NCBI GenBank assembly: GCA_016184455.1
Contig: JACPCS010000120.1
Location: 1 to 46,336 of the forward strand
Direction: 5' to 3'
Length of the DNA stretch: 46,336 nt
From: Acidobacteriota bacterium
Lineage (GTDB): Bacteria > Acidobacteriota > Vicinamibacteria > Vicinamibacterales > UBA2999
Part shown: piece by piece, positions 1 to 7,567 of the stretch
Layout: every line of letters starts with the position of its first letter
Position numbering within the stretch: the first letter of the stretch is position 1
Position numbers and translations under genes: made by a program
Notes under the pieces: generated by a model
Databases searched by the model: none
What the model was told of the DNA's origin: nothing
The model's input: the letters and a program-made list of their open reading frames with translations, nothing else

Positions 1-653
1 GGCGAGGCGTATCTGAACTCGTCCCTCGCCGTCCACCTGACGCGGCCGGTCTCCGCCTGGAAGGCGGTCAGCGCGTCGTAGCCCTCCTGAACGATGACGA
101 GGTCGCCATCGGCTATCGGCGATGTCGCCATACCGACGTCGGGCTGCGGTATCGGAGGCGCGGGTTTCTGCCAGACGAGCGCCCCGCTGCGGGCCTCGAA
201 GGCCGAGATGATCCCGGTAATCCCGAGTGTGAACAGCTTCTCTCGGTAGAACAGCGGCGTCGCCTTGGGGCCCCTGCCGTGGTCCTCGGCTCCCTCGAAC
301 GGGTCGAACGCCACCGGATAGTCCGTGCGCCAGATCGTCGTGCCTGTGGCGGCGTCGAGTGCGGTGATGCCCTCCTTCCCGTCCTGGCGGGCAAACACGT
401 AGACGCGCGCGCCGACGACGATCGGCGTCGCGTATCCCTCTCCGACGTCGACTTTCCACCGGAGATTCAGCCGATCGGGCCATGAGGCCGGTTCCGTGAA
501 CGCGCTGGCGGCCCCGTCCCGATCGCGGCCGCGCCACTGAGGGTAGTCTTGCGGAGACTCCTGCCTCGTCGTCGCAACTGCAGACGCCGCCAGCACGGCA
601 ACGGCCACGCCCGCGATGTGCAGCGGCCGGCTGACTCGAAGGTCGGCGGTCAC
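1..653 (-). CDS. PQQ-binding-like beta-propeller protein (C-terminus cut by window edge)
   Basis: About 217 codons are visible and the C-terminal part lies outside the window. After a short N-terminal hydrophobic stretch (roughly residues 10-27, a probable signal peptide or anchor) comes PQWRGRDRDG, a typical opening of secreted PQQ-like eight-bladed propellers. Repeated blade motifs follow, such as ALDAATGTTIW and AFEARSGALVW. Such proteins often act in the periplasm, but no catalytic assignment is possible from this fragment. The start is GTG at 653-651, overlapping the TGA stop of the upstream membrane-protein gene by 4 bp (GTGA), which implies translational coupling. No cytochrome c motif is seen in the visible part. 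Confidence 0.8.
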   Translation of the reverse strand, partial: MTADLRVSRPLHIAGVAVAVLAASAVATTRQESPQDYPQWRGRDRDGAASAFTEPASWPDRLNLRWKVDVGEGYATPIVVGARVYVFARQDGKEGITALDAATGTTIWRTDYPVAFDPFEGAEDHGRGPKATPLFYREKLFTLGITGIISAFEARSGALVWQKPAPPIPQPDVGMATSPIADGDLVIVQEGYDALTAFQAETGRVRWTARDEFRYAS

Positions 654-1294
654 GCGGTTGCTGCTCGATGGCTGCGATCGTCTGCCAGCGCTGCCCACGG
701 AACGATCATCCACCCGATCAGCGCGAACCATCCGAGCGCGGCAGGAGACGGCGGAGGCGGAGCCCAGGGACCAGTCGCCCACATCACCGTCGTCACCGCC
801 ACGAGCGACCAGAACGCCACCTTTCGCGGGCGCGCCACGCGAAGGTAGAGGATGATGCCTGCCGCCCACAACGCGCCTTCGACGACCAGCGTCGCCGCAA
901 TCGAGTTCCAGAGCCCCAGGCCGAGACGCGGAGACGCGCCCGGCCAGAGCGGCATGTCCGGAGCATGGCTGACGAAGTCGAGCACCCAGTGGCTGAGGAC
1001 CAGCGCAACGAGCAGCAGCGAGGACGCGGAGACGCGCCGCCCCCGCGCGATGAGGGCGAGCGCGGCGCCCCACACGAGCGACATCACGAGGCTGTGCGAC
1101 CAGGGATAGTGGTCGAACACGAGCGGCGTGAACGCGGTGGCGCCCGGCACGATGCGGACCTGTTCGATCCCCGCCAGGACGAACACCGGCCAGACGAGGT
1201 CCAGCGCCACAACACCCGCCATCAGCCAGGCGAGATTGGCGTTCGGCGCCGCGCGTTTCGCTCCAAGCGCAACCGCCAGGTGGCCGACGAACAT
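650..1294 (-). CDS. Multi-pass membrane protein, possible metal-dependent hydrolase-like family
   Basis: A 214-residue protein beginning MFVGHLAVALGAKR, followed by about six hydrophobic segments. FDHYPWSHSLVMSLVWG and LSHWVLDFVSHAPDMPLW carry several histidines and aspartates near membrane borders, as in small integral-membrane proteins loosely annotated as metal-dependent hydrolases (YdjM/DUF457-like). I infer only that family resemblance; no reaction can be named. The frame stays open upstream to 1462, but that part runs through two hairpin repeats and reads as low-complexity sequence, so the internal ATG at 1294 is preferred. No clear ribosome binding site is visible. Its stop overlaps the GTG of the downstream propeller gene, so the two are probably co-translated. 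Confidence 0.65.
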   Translation of the reverse strand: MFVGHLAVALGAKRAAPNANLAWLMAGVVALDLVWPVFVLAGIEQVRIVPGATAFTPLVFDHYPWSHSLVMSLVWGAALALIARGRRVSASSLLLVALVLSHWVLDFVSHAPDMPLWPGASPRLGLGLWNSIAATLVVEGALWAAGIILYLRVARPRKVAFWSLVAVTTVMWATGPWAPPPPSPAALGWFALIGWMIVPWAALADDRSHRAATA

Positions 1295-1382
1295 GAATCG
1301 CGTCGCAGTGTAGCCCCTCAGCGTACGGTGGGCAATCGCGGAGCGATTCATCGGCGCGAGGAAGCCTGCCAAGAAACGAACC

Positions 1383-1404
1383 GGGCGAGCCTGAAGGCTC
1401 GCCC
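1383..1404. repeat. Perfect 9-bp hairpin, TGAA loop
   Basis: GGGCGAGCC at 1383-1391 pairs perfectly with GGCTCGCCC at 1396-1404 around a TGAA loop. It lies in the 212-bp gap between the porB-like stop and the membrane-protein start. No T-run follows on either strand, so it looks more like a repetitive extragenic palindrome than a terminator. Confidence 0.7.
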
Positions 1405-1431
1405 ACGATCCCAAGGCTCCGTACAGAAGAA

Positions 1432-1459
1432 GAGCCACGGAGACGAATCTCCGTGGCTC
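1432..1459. repeat. Perfect 12-bp hairpin, CGAA loop
   Basis: GAGCCACGGAGA at 1432-1443 pairs with TCTCCGTGGCTC at 1448-1459 around CGAA. It has the same design as the hairpins at 1383 and 43375 (a perfect stem on a 4-nt loop of T/C-G/T-A/T-A type) but an unrelated stem sequence. It could act as a terminator or RNA stabiliser for the minus-strand oxidoreductase operon ending at 1507. Confidence 0.7.
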
Positions 1460-1478
1460 CATGAGTTGCCGTTGAAAC

Positions 1479-1510
1479 CTACCGGCTACCGGCTACCACC
1501 TACCAGCTAG
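1479..1510. repeat. Degenerate tandem repeat (TACCGGC/TACCAGC units) overlapping a stop codon
   Basis: Units of about 7-8 bp (CTACCGG, CTACCGG, CTACCAC, CTACCAG) run into the TAG stop of the downstream-reading oxidoreductase beta gene at 1509-1507. The same unit sequence recurs as a large inverted pair at 40301-40403. See the findings on repeats at gene ends. Confidence 0.7.
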
Positions 1511-2499
1511 CCCGCGACGCTGAGCCCCGCCTTGAACGGCGCGACGCCGGGGATGTCCCACTCGTTCCACATGGTGTCGACCATGCTCTGGATATAGTCG
1601 ACGTCCTCGTCGATCAGGTGCGCGAAGCGCCCCTGCTTCTCGAGGTACTCGCGGACGGGGATGCGCCCCTTCTGCCGCGCGTCGTAGGTGTAGACCACCT
1701 GGCCGTCGATGATCTCGTAGAGCGGGAAGATCCCCGACTTCACCCCGAGCTCGCCGAGCTCGTGCGCGTAGCGCGGATGGAAGTCCCACCCCTTCGGGCA
1801 CGGGTCGAACGTGTGGATGAACGTCGGACCGCCGATGCTGAGCGCCTTCCGCGTCTTGTTCATGAAGTCGAGCGCGGGGAACGTGGCGCTCGCGGTCGCA
1901 ACGTACCGGCACGTCGGGTGCCCGACCGCCAGCATCGCCGCAACGTTCTTCTTCCACCGCCGCTGCATGATGCGATGCTTCGAGCCGGGGGGCGTGAACG
2001 TCGTCTGTGCACCGTACGTCGTCGAACCGGTCGCCTGGATGTCGGTGTTGGCGGCCGACTCGTTGTCGTACATGATGACGAGCAGATCGTAGTCCGTCTG
2101 CAGCGCGCCCGAAATGCCGCCAATCCCCATGTCGCCGGCGCCCAGGTCTCCGCTGAAGTTGATGACGTTGATCTTCTCCTTCGGGATCCGTCCCTTGCGC
2201 ATGAGCGCGCGGAGCCCCGCCGCCATGCCGACGGCCGACGATCCGCCCGCGCCGAGCTGCGTGTGCATCCACGGCACGATCCAGGGGGTGGTCAGGTAGC
2301 TGGTGTTCGCCACGTACATGCAGCCGGTGGCGCCCGTCACCACGGTGCGCGGGCCGGCGGCCTTGGCGAAGTCGCGCATGACCATCGCCGACTCGCAGCC
2401 CTGACACGTGCGGTGCCCGGAGGTGTAGAACTCCTCGAGCGGCGCGTCGTGCACCTTCTTGATCTTCTCGTAGTCGATTACAGGCAGTTGCGTCGCCAC
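1507..2499 (-). CDS. 2-oxoacid:ferredoxin oxidoreductase, beta (TPP-binding) subunit; pyruvate or oxalate type
   Basis: 330 residues, the thiamine-diphosphate half of an oxidoreductase that splits a 2-oxoacid (or oxalate) and passes electrons through 4Fe-4S clusters to ferredoxin. GHRTCQGCESAMV near residues 28-40 provides the CxxC cluster ligands, with a further Cys in GATGCMY. The TPP site is GDLGAGDMGIGG followed by YDNESAANTD. The start is GTG at 2499, with AAGGAG seven bases upstream, 17 bp after the alpha stop. It is the last gene of the delta-gamma/alpha/beta operon. The family includes PorB and the oxalate oxidoreductase beta subunit, and sequence alone does not separate them. The context (oxalate-type ligase, PanE-like reductase, malate synthase) makes oxalate worth considering. 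Confidence 0.85.
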   Translation of the reverse strand: MATQLPVIDYEKIKKVHDAPLEEFYTSGHRTCQGCESAMVMRDFAKAAGPRTVVTGATGCMYVANTSYLTTPWIVPWMHTQLGAGGSSAVGMAAGLRALMRKGRIPKEKINVINFSGDLGAGDMGIGGISGALQTDYDLLVIMYDNESAANTDIQATGSTTYGAQTTFTPPGSKHRIMQRRWKKNVAAMLAVGHPTCRYVATASATFPALDFMNKTRKALSIGGPTFIHTFDPCPKGWDFHPRYAHELGELGVKSGIFPLYEIIDGQVVYTYDARQKGRIPVREYLEKQGRFAHLIDEDVDYIQSMVDTMWNEWDIPGVAPFKAGLSVAG

Positions 2500-2516
2500 G
2501 TCATTTCTCCTTCGCG

Positions 2517-3740
2517 CTACTCGCGCAAACCGATCCAGGTGACGAGCTCGTCGCGCTGCTGGCCGGCGGCGGCGTCGAACGTGATCTCGAACATGCGGAC
2601 GCAGTCCGCGATCGACATGTCGCGGCCGCCCAGGCCGCCGATGAAGTCGGTCACGACGGGACGCTTCGTGAGCGGATACAGACAGGAACGGATGTCCTGC
2701 ACCACGATGCCGCCGTTGTCGGGCGAGCCCATGGCGAAGTTCCGGTCGATGATACCGACGCCCTTCATCCGGCCCAGTGTAGCCCGGAGCTGCTCGGTCG
2801 GGAACGGCCGGAACCAGCGGAGGTTCACGTAGCCGGCCTTCTTCCCCTGCTCGCGCAGCCGGCGCACCGCCGTCCGCGCGGGCATCGCCACCGCGCCGAG
2901 GCCGACGAGCACCACCTCGGCGTCCTCGCACATGAACTCGTCGAAGAACGGGTTCGCGTAGCGCGGCCCGAACAGATCGTTGAAGCTCTTGTAGACCTCA
3001 GGAATGACCGTGCGGGCCCGCCGTGCGGCTTCCCAGTTCTGGCGCCGCAGCTCCATCACCCAGTCCTCGTTCACCTGCGGGGCGATCGACACCGGGTTGT
3101 CGGGGTGCAGCACCCGCTTGCCGAGGTTGAACGGCGGCAGGAACGTGTTGACCGCCTCCTGCGTCGGCACCTTGATCATGTGCTGCGAGTGCGTCAGGAA
3201 CGCGCCGTCCATCGCCAGCGCCATCGGCATCAGCACGCGATTGTCCTCGGCGATGCGATAGCCGATGAGCACGTGCTCGAGCGCTTCCTGCGCCGTGGAG
3301 GCCCAGCACAGCAGCCACCCCATGTCGCGCAGCGCGAGCGCGTCGTTGTGCTCGACGCCGAACGCACCGGGGTCGTCGAGCGCGCGGTTGCCCACCACGA
3401 ACAGCGGGGGCAGCCGGTCCGTGGCCGCCACGACGAGCGCCTCGAAGCCGTACATCCAGCCCGTCCCGCTGCTGCCGCCGAAGGCGCGCGCCCCCACCGA
3501 GCTCGCGTGCTTGACGATCTCGAACTGCGAGTGCTCGCTGTCGGCGACGATGTACTCCGAGTCGAACTCGCCGTCGGCGATGAGCTTCGAGAGCTGGTCC
3601 ATCACCTCGGTGTAGGGCCGGATCGGGTACGCGGCGATGACGTCGACATTGGCCAGCTTGACGCCCTGCGCGACTGCCTGACACCCGTTGAGGAGCAATT
3701 CGTTCGCCCAGACGTTGGTTGTTTCAGCGACGGTTGCCAC
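2517..3740 (-). CDS. 2-oxoacid:ferredoxin oxidoreductase, alpha subunit; oxalate-type candidate
   Basis: 407 residues with the POR N-terminal domain (about 15-245), which completes the TPP/substrate site, and the transketolase C-terminal-like domain (about 270-370). The substrate loop reads AAYPIRPYTEVMDQL: Arg (residue 41) stands where pyruvate enzymes have Thr in YPITP. A second distinctive stretch is NRALDDPGAFGVEHND. As I recall, Moorella oxalate oxidoreductase has Arg at this place to hold the second carboxylate, so oxalate is a reasonable substrate guess; a bulky or acidic 2-oxoacid is the alternative. The GTG start at 3740 has GAGGAGG six bases upstream and lies 13 bp after the delta-gamma stop. 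It is the middle gene of the operon. Confidence 0.85.
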   Translation of the reverse strand: MATVAETTNVWANELLLNGCQAVAQGVKLANVDVIAAYPIRPYTEVMDQLSKLIADGEFDSEYIVADSEHSQFEIVKHASSVGARAFGGSSGTGWMYGFEALVVAATDRLPPLFVVGNRALDDPGAFGVEHNDALALRDMGWLLCWASTAQEALEHVLIGYRIAEDNRVLMPMALAMDGAFLTHSQHMIKVPTQEAVNTFLPPFNLGKRVLHPDNPVSIAPQVNEDWVMELRRQNWEAARRARTVIPEVYKSFNDLFGPRYANPFFDEFMCEDAEVVLVGLGAVAMPARTAVRRLREQGKKAGYVNLRWFRPFPTEQLRATLGRMKGVGIIDRNFAMGSPDNGGIVVQDIRSCLYPLTKRPVVTDFIGGLGGRDMSIADCVRMFEITFDAAAGQQRDELVTWIGLRE

Positions 3741-3753
3741 GGATAACCTCCTC

Positions 3754-4938
3754 TTACGCCTTCGCGCCTGCGGCCGGCCCACCCTTGTCCGGCTTCGGCG
3801 GCACGAACTTGCCTTCGCGAATCTCCATGCCGGTCCCGGTGACGTGCGGGTAATGGATCCGCTCGAGGCCCTTCTTCTCCTCGGCCCATTTGATGTACCC
3901 CTGCGGGTCCCGCTTGTGGTGCTCCCACGGGCTGTCGTTGTTGTCGAACTTCAGCTCGTCGACCATCACGATGCACTCGGGCACCGGGCAGACCTCCGCG
4001 CACTTGTGGCAGCCGACGCACACCTCGTAGTTGACGTCGTACAGCCCGTCGTCGGTCGGGTCGAAGCACTCGTCCGGGCAGTCGTACCAGCAGAGCGTGC
4101 ACTTGATGCAGAGATCGAAGCGGACGACCGGGCGATGGCTCTTGGTCGTCCCGCGCAGGAACCGCTCGTTGCGGCTCTGCCCGCGCGGGCCCATCGTGAA
4201 TCCTCGCGGTACGGCCGGCACCACCACGCCGCCGCTCTCGAACTCCTTCCAGGTGGGCAGCCGCGGGATTTCGTGGTGCCATTCGGCGCCTTCGCCCGCC
4301 TTGACCACACGCATGTTCCGCAGCGTCGCGTCGTACGAGGCGCGCGCCGCCTCGGCGCGGTGCTTGTCCTTTGTCTTCTCGAGCAGATACGACTCGACCG
4401 CCTCGATCGAGATGATGCCCGGGTCGACCGCCGCAAGCGCGCCGAGGACGCGTTCCCGCGTAAGGTCGTCCTTGTAGACCCAGAGGCCCGCCAGGCTCGC
4501 AGGGCCCTCGACGGTGGCGAGCCTCCAGCTGAACGGCTGCTTCGGGATGAACGTGAGCAGCTGGTCGTGCGAATGCTGCGACGTGACGAGGAGGCATCCC
4601 TTCTCGCGGAGCTTCTCGTTGATCGCGCGGACACCGTGCCAGCCCCACGGCTCCACACCCTTGACCATCGTGTCGTCGACGACGACCGACACGTCGGCCT
4701 CGTCGATGTCGAGCTTGGCGCCGCACTCGGCCTCGAGCTCTTCCTCGGAGAGGTCGGGGGAGACGAACGCGAAGTACTTGCAGGGGATGCCGTTGCGCTC
4801 GGGGGAATCGCTGTAGCGACCGTTCGAGAACGCCACCTTCCCCATCCGACTGGCGATCTGAACGATGTCACCGCCGATGTACTTGCCGAGAGTCTTCTGG
4901 AAAATGCCGCGGTAGTTGACTTCGACCCGCTTAATCAT
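3754..4938 (-). CDS. 2-oxoacid:ferredoxin oxidoreductase, fused gamma-delta subunit (2x 4Fe-4S)
   Basis: About 394 residues and first gene of the operon. The N-terminal two thirds is the gamma domain (VNYRGIFQKTLG, FSNGRYSDSPERNG, VDDTMVKGVEPWGW). The C-terminal third is a two-cluster ferredoxin: CIKCTLCWYDCP (about 277-288) and CVGCHKCAEVCPVPEC (about 307-322). It links the catalytic clusters to ferredoxin. Fused gamma-delta subunits occur in oxalate oxidoreductase and in some PORs. Start choice: the ATG at 4938 (MIKRVEVNYRG) has a weak GGTGA upstream. An in-frame ATG at 4956 would add six residues (MANGDV), but that codon belongs to a degenerate ATTTGCC repeat, so the inner ATG is preferred. 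The promoter and operator lie at 5030-5077. Confidence 0.85.
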   Translation of the reverse strand: MIKRVEVNYRGIFQKTLGKYIGGDIVQIASRMGKVAFSNGRYSDSPERNGIPCKYFAFVSPDLSEEELEAECGAKLDIDEADVSVVVDDTMVKGVEPWGWHGVRAINEKLREKGCLLVTSQHSHDQLLTFIPKQPFSWRLATVEGPASLAGLWVYKDDLTRERVLGALAAVDPGIISIEAVESYLLEKTKDKHRAEAARASYDATLRNMRVVKAGEGAEWHHEIPRLPTWKEFESGGVVVPAVPRGFTMGPRGQSRNERFLRGTTKSHRPVVRFDLCIKCTLCWYDCPDECFDPTDDGLYDVNYEVCVGCHKCAEVCPVPECIVMVDELKFDNNDSPWEHHKRDPQGYIKWAEEKKGLERIHYPHVTGTGMEIREGKFVPPKPDKGGPAAGAKA

Positions 4939-4945
4939 CACGTCA

Positions 4946-5020
4946 CCATTTGCCATTTGCGATTTGTGATTTGGGCCTTGGGGCTTGGAAATCGCCGATC
5001 ACAAATCAGAAATCACGAAT
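4946..5020. repeat. Inverted pair of degenerate tandem repeats (ATTTGCC / AAATCAC units)
   Basis: The left arm (4946-4974) consists of units CCATTTG, CCATTTG, CGATTTG, TGATTTG. The right arm (4997-5020) reads GATCACAAATCAGAAATCAC. The core GATTTGTGAT (4961-4970) is perfectly complementary to ATCACAAATC (4998-5007). The element forms most of the 5' leader of the oxidoreductase operon and creates one of its possible start codons. Confidence 0.75.
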
Positions 5021-5029
5021 TCCCGCCAG

Positions 5030-5040
5030 TGGTCTGACCA
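5030..5040. promoter_or_regulatory. Predicted FCD/GntR operator TGGTCTGACCA at the oxidoreductase promoter
   Basis: A perfect 11-bp palindrome (TGGTC-T-GACCA) that fits the FadR-subfamily consensus TNGTNNNACNA. Its 14-bp core CCAGTGGTCTGACC (5026-5039) recurs exactly at 5911-5924, between the divergent regulator and ligase genes. It lies immediately downstream of the predicted -10 of the oxidoreductase operon, where a bound repressor would block initiation. Confidence 0.75.
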
Positions 5041-5047
5041 GTGCCGG

Positions 5048-5077
5048 ATATTAGTGAGGGCGGAGGAACCCCGTCAA
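5048..5077 (-). promoter_or_regulatory. Predicted sigma70-type promoter of the oxidoreductase operon
   Basis: On the minus strand, TTGACG (5077-5072, 5/6 to TTGACA) is followed after 18 bp by TAATAT (5053-5048). Transcription would begin near 5041, at the edge of the operator 5030-5040, leaving a leader of about 100 nt that carries the degenerate repeat. Confidence 0.6.
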
Positions 5078-5094
5078 GCAAAATCGGCCAGCGA

Positions 5095-5895
5095 TCAGGC
5101 CGGCCCGGCACGCCGCGCCGCCCGGCGGGCGCCCGACCGCTGCGGGCGGGACGGAGCTACCCCAGCCGTGGGGGCCAGCCGCGCGGCCGCACGCTGATAC
5201 CCGACCACGGCGTCCATCAGAATCCGCTCGACGTTCTCGAGGTGCCGCAGCATCGCCGCCCGGGCAGCCGCCCCGTCCCGGCGGGCAATCGCCTGGTACA
5301 GCCGCCGGTGATCCATCGCAGACTGCGCCCGGCGGACGTCGTTTTCGAGCGCCTCGCGGCGGCCGCCCGCCACGAGGTCGGACAGATAGCTGTGCAGCTT
5401 CACCAGCTCCTGGTTTCCCGTCGCGACCGCCACCGCGTGGTGAAACGCTCGGTCCGAGCGGAACGCCGCCTGCGTCTCGCCGGCCTGAAGTTGCGTGGCT
5501 TCCTCCTCGGCCGCGCGGTGAAGCTCTTCCAGGTCTTCCCGCGTGGCACGGCTCGCGGCCAGCGTCGCGAGAAACGGCTCGAAGAGTTTTCGCGCTTCGG
5601 AGAGGTCGAGGAGGCTGGCCCGCTGGCGCTCGAGGAAATCGAGGAGCGTCAGCGCCGCGCCGCCCGGGGCCTCAGACACGAAGTTCCCTTCGCCGTGGCG
5701 GGAGTAGATGAGACCCGACAGCTCCAGCGCGCGCAACGCCTCGCGGACGGAGCTGCGGCTGGCGTCGAACATCTCGGCCAGCTGGCGCTCGGGCGGCAGG
5801 CGGTCGCCCGGCTTCAGCTCGCCGCGGCGGATCTGGTCCTGGATGGCGCGAACGATCGCCTCGTTGACCCGCCGATGGCCGCTGCCCGCCGGCAC
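5095..5895 (-). CDS. FadR-type GntR transcriptional regulator (FCD domain)
   Basis: 266 residues. The winged-helix GntR domain spans about 8-75 (LKPGDRLPPERQLAEMFDAS, SSVREALRALELSGLI). An all-helical FCD ligand domain spans about 95-230, with RSDRAFHHAVAVATGN and a metal-site pattern (D..H, later HRRLYQAI and MLRHLENV). FCD regulators commonly sense small carboxylates such as lactate, glycolate, pyruvate or citrate. The C-terminal 30 residues are Arg/Ala-rich and low-complexity. The GTG start at 5895 lies six bases after a TATAAT (5907-5902), so the transcript is probably leaderless. Two matching palindromes, at its own promoter region and at the oxidoreductase promoter, suggest autoregulation and control of both neighbouring operons. 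Confidence 0.88.
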   Translation of the reverse strand: MPAGSGHRRVNEAIVRAIQDQIRRGELKPGDRLPPERQLAEMFDASRSSVREALRALELSGLIYSRHGEGNFVSEAPGGAALTLLDFLERQRASLLDLSEARKLFEPFLATLAASRATREDLEELHRAAEEEATQLQAGETQAAFRSDRAFHHAVAVATGNQELVKLHSYLSDLVAGGRREALENDVRRAQSAMDHRRLYQAIARRDGAAARAAMLRHLENVERILMDAVVGYQRAAARLAPTAGVAPSRPQRSGARRAARRAGPA

Positions 5896-5901
5896 GACGC
5901 C

Positions 5902-5907
5902 ATTATA
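5902..5907 (-). promoter_or_regulatory. -10 element of the GntR regulator (leaderless)
   Basis: TATAAT on the minus strand, six bases before the GTG at 5895. The predicted operator at 5915-5925 lies just upstream, between this -10 and its -35 region. No good -35 hexamer is visible. Confidence 0.6.
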
Positions 5908-5914
5908 GGCCCAG

Positions 5915-5925
5915 TGGTCTGACCT
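5915..5925. promoter_or_regulatory. Second copy of the predicted FCD/GntR operator
   Basis: TGGTCTGACCT, one mismatch from the palindrome at 5030-5040, with 14 identical bases CCAGTGGTCTGACC (5911-5924). It sits between two divergent TATAAT boxes (5902-5907 minus, 5944-5949 plus) and could control both the regulator and the ligase/reductase operon. Confidence 0.7.
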
Positions 5926-5943
5926 CCGGCCGGACGACCGGGC

Positions 5944-5949
5944 TATAAT
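5944..5949 (+). promoter_or_regulatory. -10 element of the ligase/PanE operon
   Basis: A perfect TATAAT. Transcription would start near 5956, which excludes the in-frame ATG at 5948 as the ligase start. The predicted operator occupies the -35 region of this promoter. Confidence 0.6.
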
Positions 5950-6019
5950 GGCAGGACCCGTTCGTTTTTCCGCAGGAAACTACCCGTTCTTGTTTTTTTT
6001 GAGACCCCACGAGACCCTG

Positions 6020-7567
6020 GTGCACGTGTACACGGATCAGACTGTTGCCGCCTTGCTCGCCCGCGGCGCCGGCTCCGCACCGGCGATCGCCGCGCCCGGA
6101 GATCCATCGCTGACGTACGCCGGCCTGCGGACGCTGGTTGACACCAGCGTCCGGTGGCTGAACGCCCACGGCATTGGCCGGAACGATCGCGTCGCGATCG
6201 TGCTGTCGAACGGACCGCATGCCGCGACCGCGTTTCTCGCGGTGGCCGCCGGGGCCACGGCCGCCCCGCTCAACGCGCACTACCGCGACGAAGAGTTCGA
6301 GTTCTATCTCAAGGATCTGAAGGCGAAGGCACTGCTGGTCGAGAGCGGGATGGCCTCGCCCTCACGTGAGGTGGCCACCCGCCTCGGGATCAAGGTCTTC
6401 GAGCTGCGGCTCGATCCGGCCGTACCGGCGGGGATGTTCACGCTGGAGGCGTCGCAGCCGGCCGGTCGCGCGCCGCAGCATACGGTGACGGCCGAGCCGG
6501 AGGAGGTGGCGCTCCTGCTCCACACGTCTGGCACCACCTCGCGCCCGAAGCTCGTGCCGCTGACGCAGCAGAACATCACTGCGAGCGCCCAGAACATCCG
6601 GAACACGCTGGCGCTGACGTCCGACGACGTCTGCCTCAACATCATGCCGCTGTTCCACATTCACGGCCTGATCGGCGGCGTGCTGTCGTCGCTCTCGGCT
6701 GGCGCCTCCGTCTGCTGCACGCCCGGCTCGCACCCGGTGAAGTTCTTCGGCTGGCTCGACGAGGTCGAGCCGACGTGGTACACGGCGGCGCCGAGTCTCC
6801 ACCGCGCGATCGTCGCGCGCGCGACGCGCCATGCCGACAGCGTCGCGCGCAGCCGGCTGCGTCTCATCCGCTCCTCGTCGGCCGCGCTTCGGCCTGAGCT
6901 GATGGGCGCCCTGGAGCGCACGTTCGGCGTGCCGGTGCTTCAGAGCTACGGGATGACCGAGGCGTCGCATCAGGTCGCATCGAACCCGCTGCCGCCCGCC
7001 GCGCGCAAACCGGGATCGGTCGGCCGTCCGTCGGGACCCGAGGTCGGGATCATGGACGAGGACGGGACCCTCCTGCCGCCCGGCTCGATGGGTGAGGTCG
7101 TCATCCGCGGCGCCAACGTCACGGCCGGCTACGAGGCCAATCCCGAGGCGAATGCCGCGTCGTTCGTGAACGGCTGGTTCCGAACCGGCGATCAGGGACG
7201 CTTCGACGAGGACGGATACCTCTGGCTGACGGGCCGTTTCAAGGAGCTGATCAACCGCGGCGGCGAGAAGGTGTCGCCGCTCGAGATCGAGGCCGTGTTG
7301 ATGGAGCACCCGGGCGTGCAGCAGGTCGTTGTCTTCGCGGTGCCCGACGAGGCGCACGGCGAAGAGATCGCAGCGGCTGTGGTGCCGCGGCAGCAGGGCA
7401 CGCTCACCGATCGCGAGCTGCGCCACTTCGTCGCCTCGCACCTTGCCGACTTCAAGGTGCCGCGCAAGATCCTGTTCGTGGAGCAGATTCCCGGCGGCGC
7501 CACCGGCAAGCTGCAGCGCATCGGCATGGCCGAGAAGCTCGGCCTCGTGGCGGCCGCGACCCGATGA
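6020..7567 (+). CDS. Acyl-CoA ligase of the AAE3/Pcs60 (oxalate-CoA ligase) family
   Basis: About 515 residues, an ANL-superfamily adenylate-forming enzyme. The AMP motif is LLLHTSGTTSRPKLVPLTQQN. Further along come PLFHIHGLIGGVLSSL, TWYTAAPSLH, YGMTEASHQVASNPLP, GWFRTGDQGRFDEDGYL, and the C-terminal hinge and lysine region GRFKELINRGGEKVSP with GGATGKLQR. These stretches resemble plant AAE3 and yeast Pcs60, which make oxalyl-CoA from oxalate, ATP and CoA. The start is uncertain: GTG at 6020 (VHVYTDQTVAALLARG) fits family N-termini, while the in-frame ATG at 5948 lies inside the promoter -10. It overlaps the PanE-family gene by ATGA, so the product is probably passed straight to that reductase. 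Confidence 0.82.
   Translation: MHVYTDQTVAALLARGAGSAPAIAAPGDPSLTYAGLRTLVDTSVRWLNAHGIGRNDRVAIVLSNGPHAATAFLAVAAGATAAPLNAHYRDEEFEFYLKDLKAKALLVESGMASPSREVATRLGIKVFELRLDPAVPAGMFTLEASQPAGRAPQHTVTAEPEEVALLLHTSGTTSRPKLVPLTQQNITASAQNIRNTLALTSDDVCLNIMPLFHIHGLIGGVLSSLSAGASVCCTPGSHPVKFFGWLDEVEPTWYTAAPSLHRAIVARATRHADSVARSRLRLIRSSSAALRPELMGALERTFGVPVLQSYGMTEASHQVASNPLPPAARKPGSVGRPSGPEVGIMDEDGTLLPPGSMGEVVIRGANVTAGYEANPEANAASFVNGWFRTGDQGRFDEDGYLWLTGRFKELINRGGEKVSPLEIEAVLMEHPGVQQVVVFAVPDEAHGEEIAAAVVPRQQGTLTDRELRHFVASHLADFKVPRKILFVEQIPGGATGKLQRIGMAEKLGLVAAATR

Noticed and set aside
668..1510. Long open frame on the plus strand opposite the membrane protein
   Set aside because: The product is Arg-rich and without domain, typical of the antisense of a high-GC gene; the minus-strand frame has clear membrane helices.
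1507..4956. Plain assignment as pyruvate synthase
   Set aside because: Kept only as an alternative: the alpha subunit YPIRP loop and the neighbouring genes argue for a different substrate, though sequence alone does not prove it.
5948..6019. Upstream ATG (5948) as start of the acyl-CoA ligase
   Set aside because: The codon lies inside the TATAAT of the likely promoter, has no ribosome site and the added residues do not look like the family's N-terminus.
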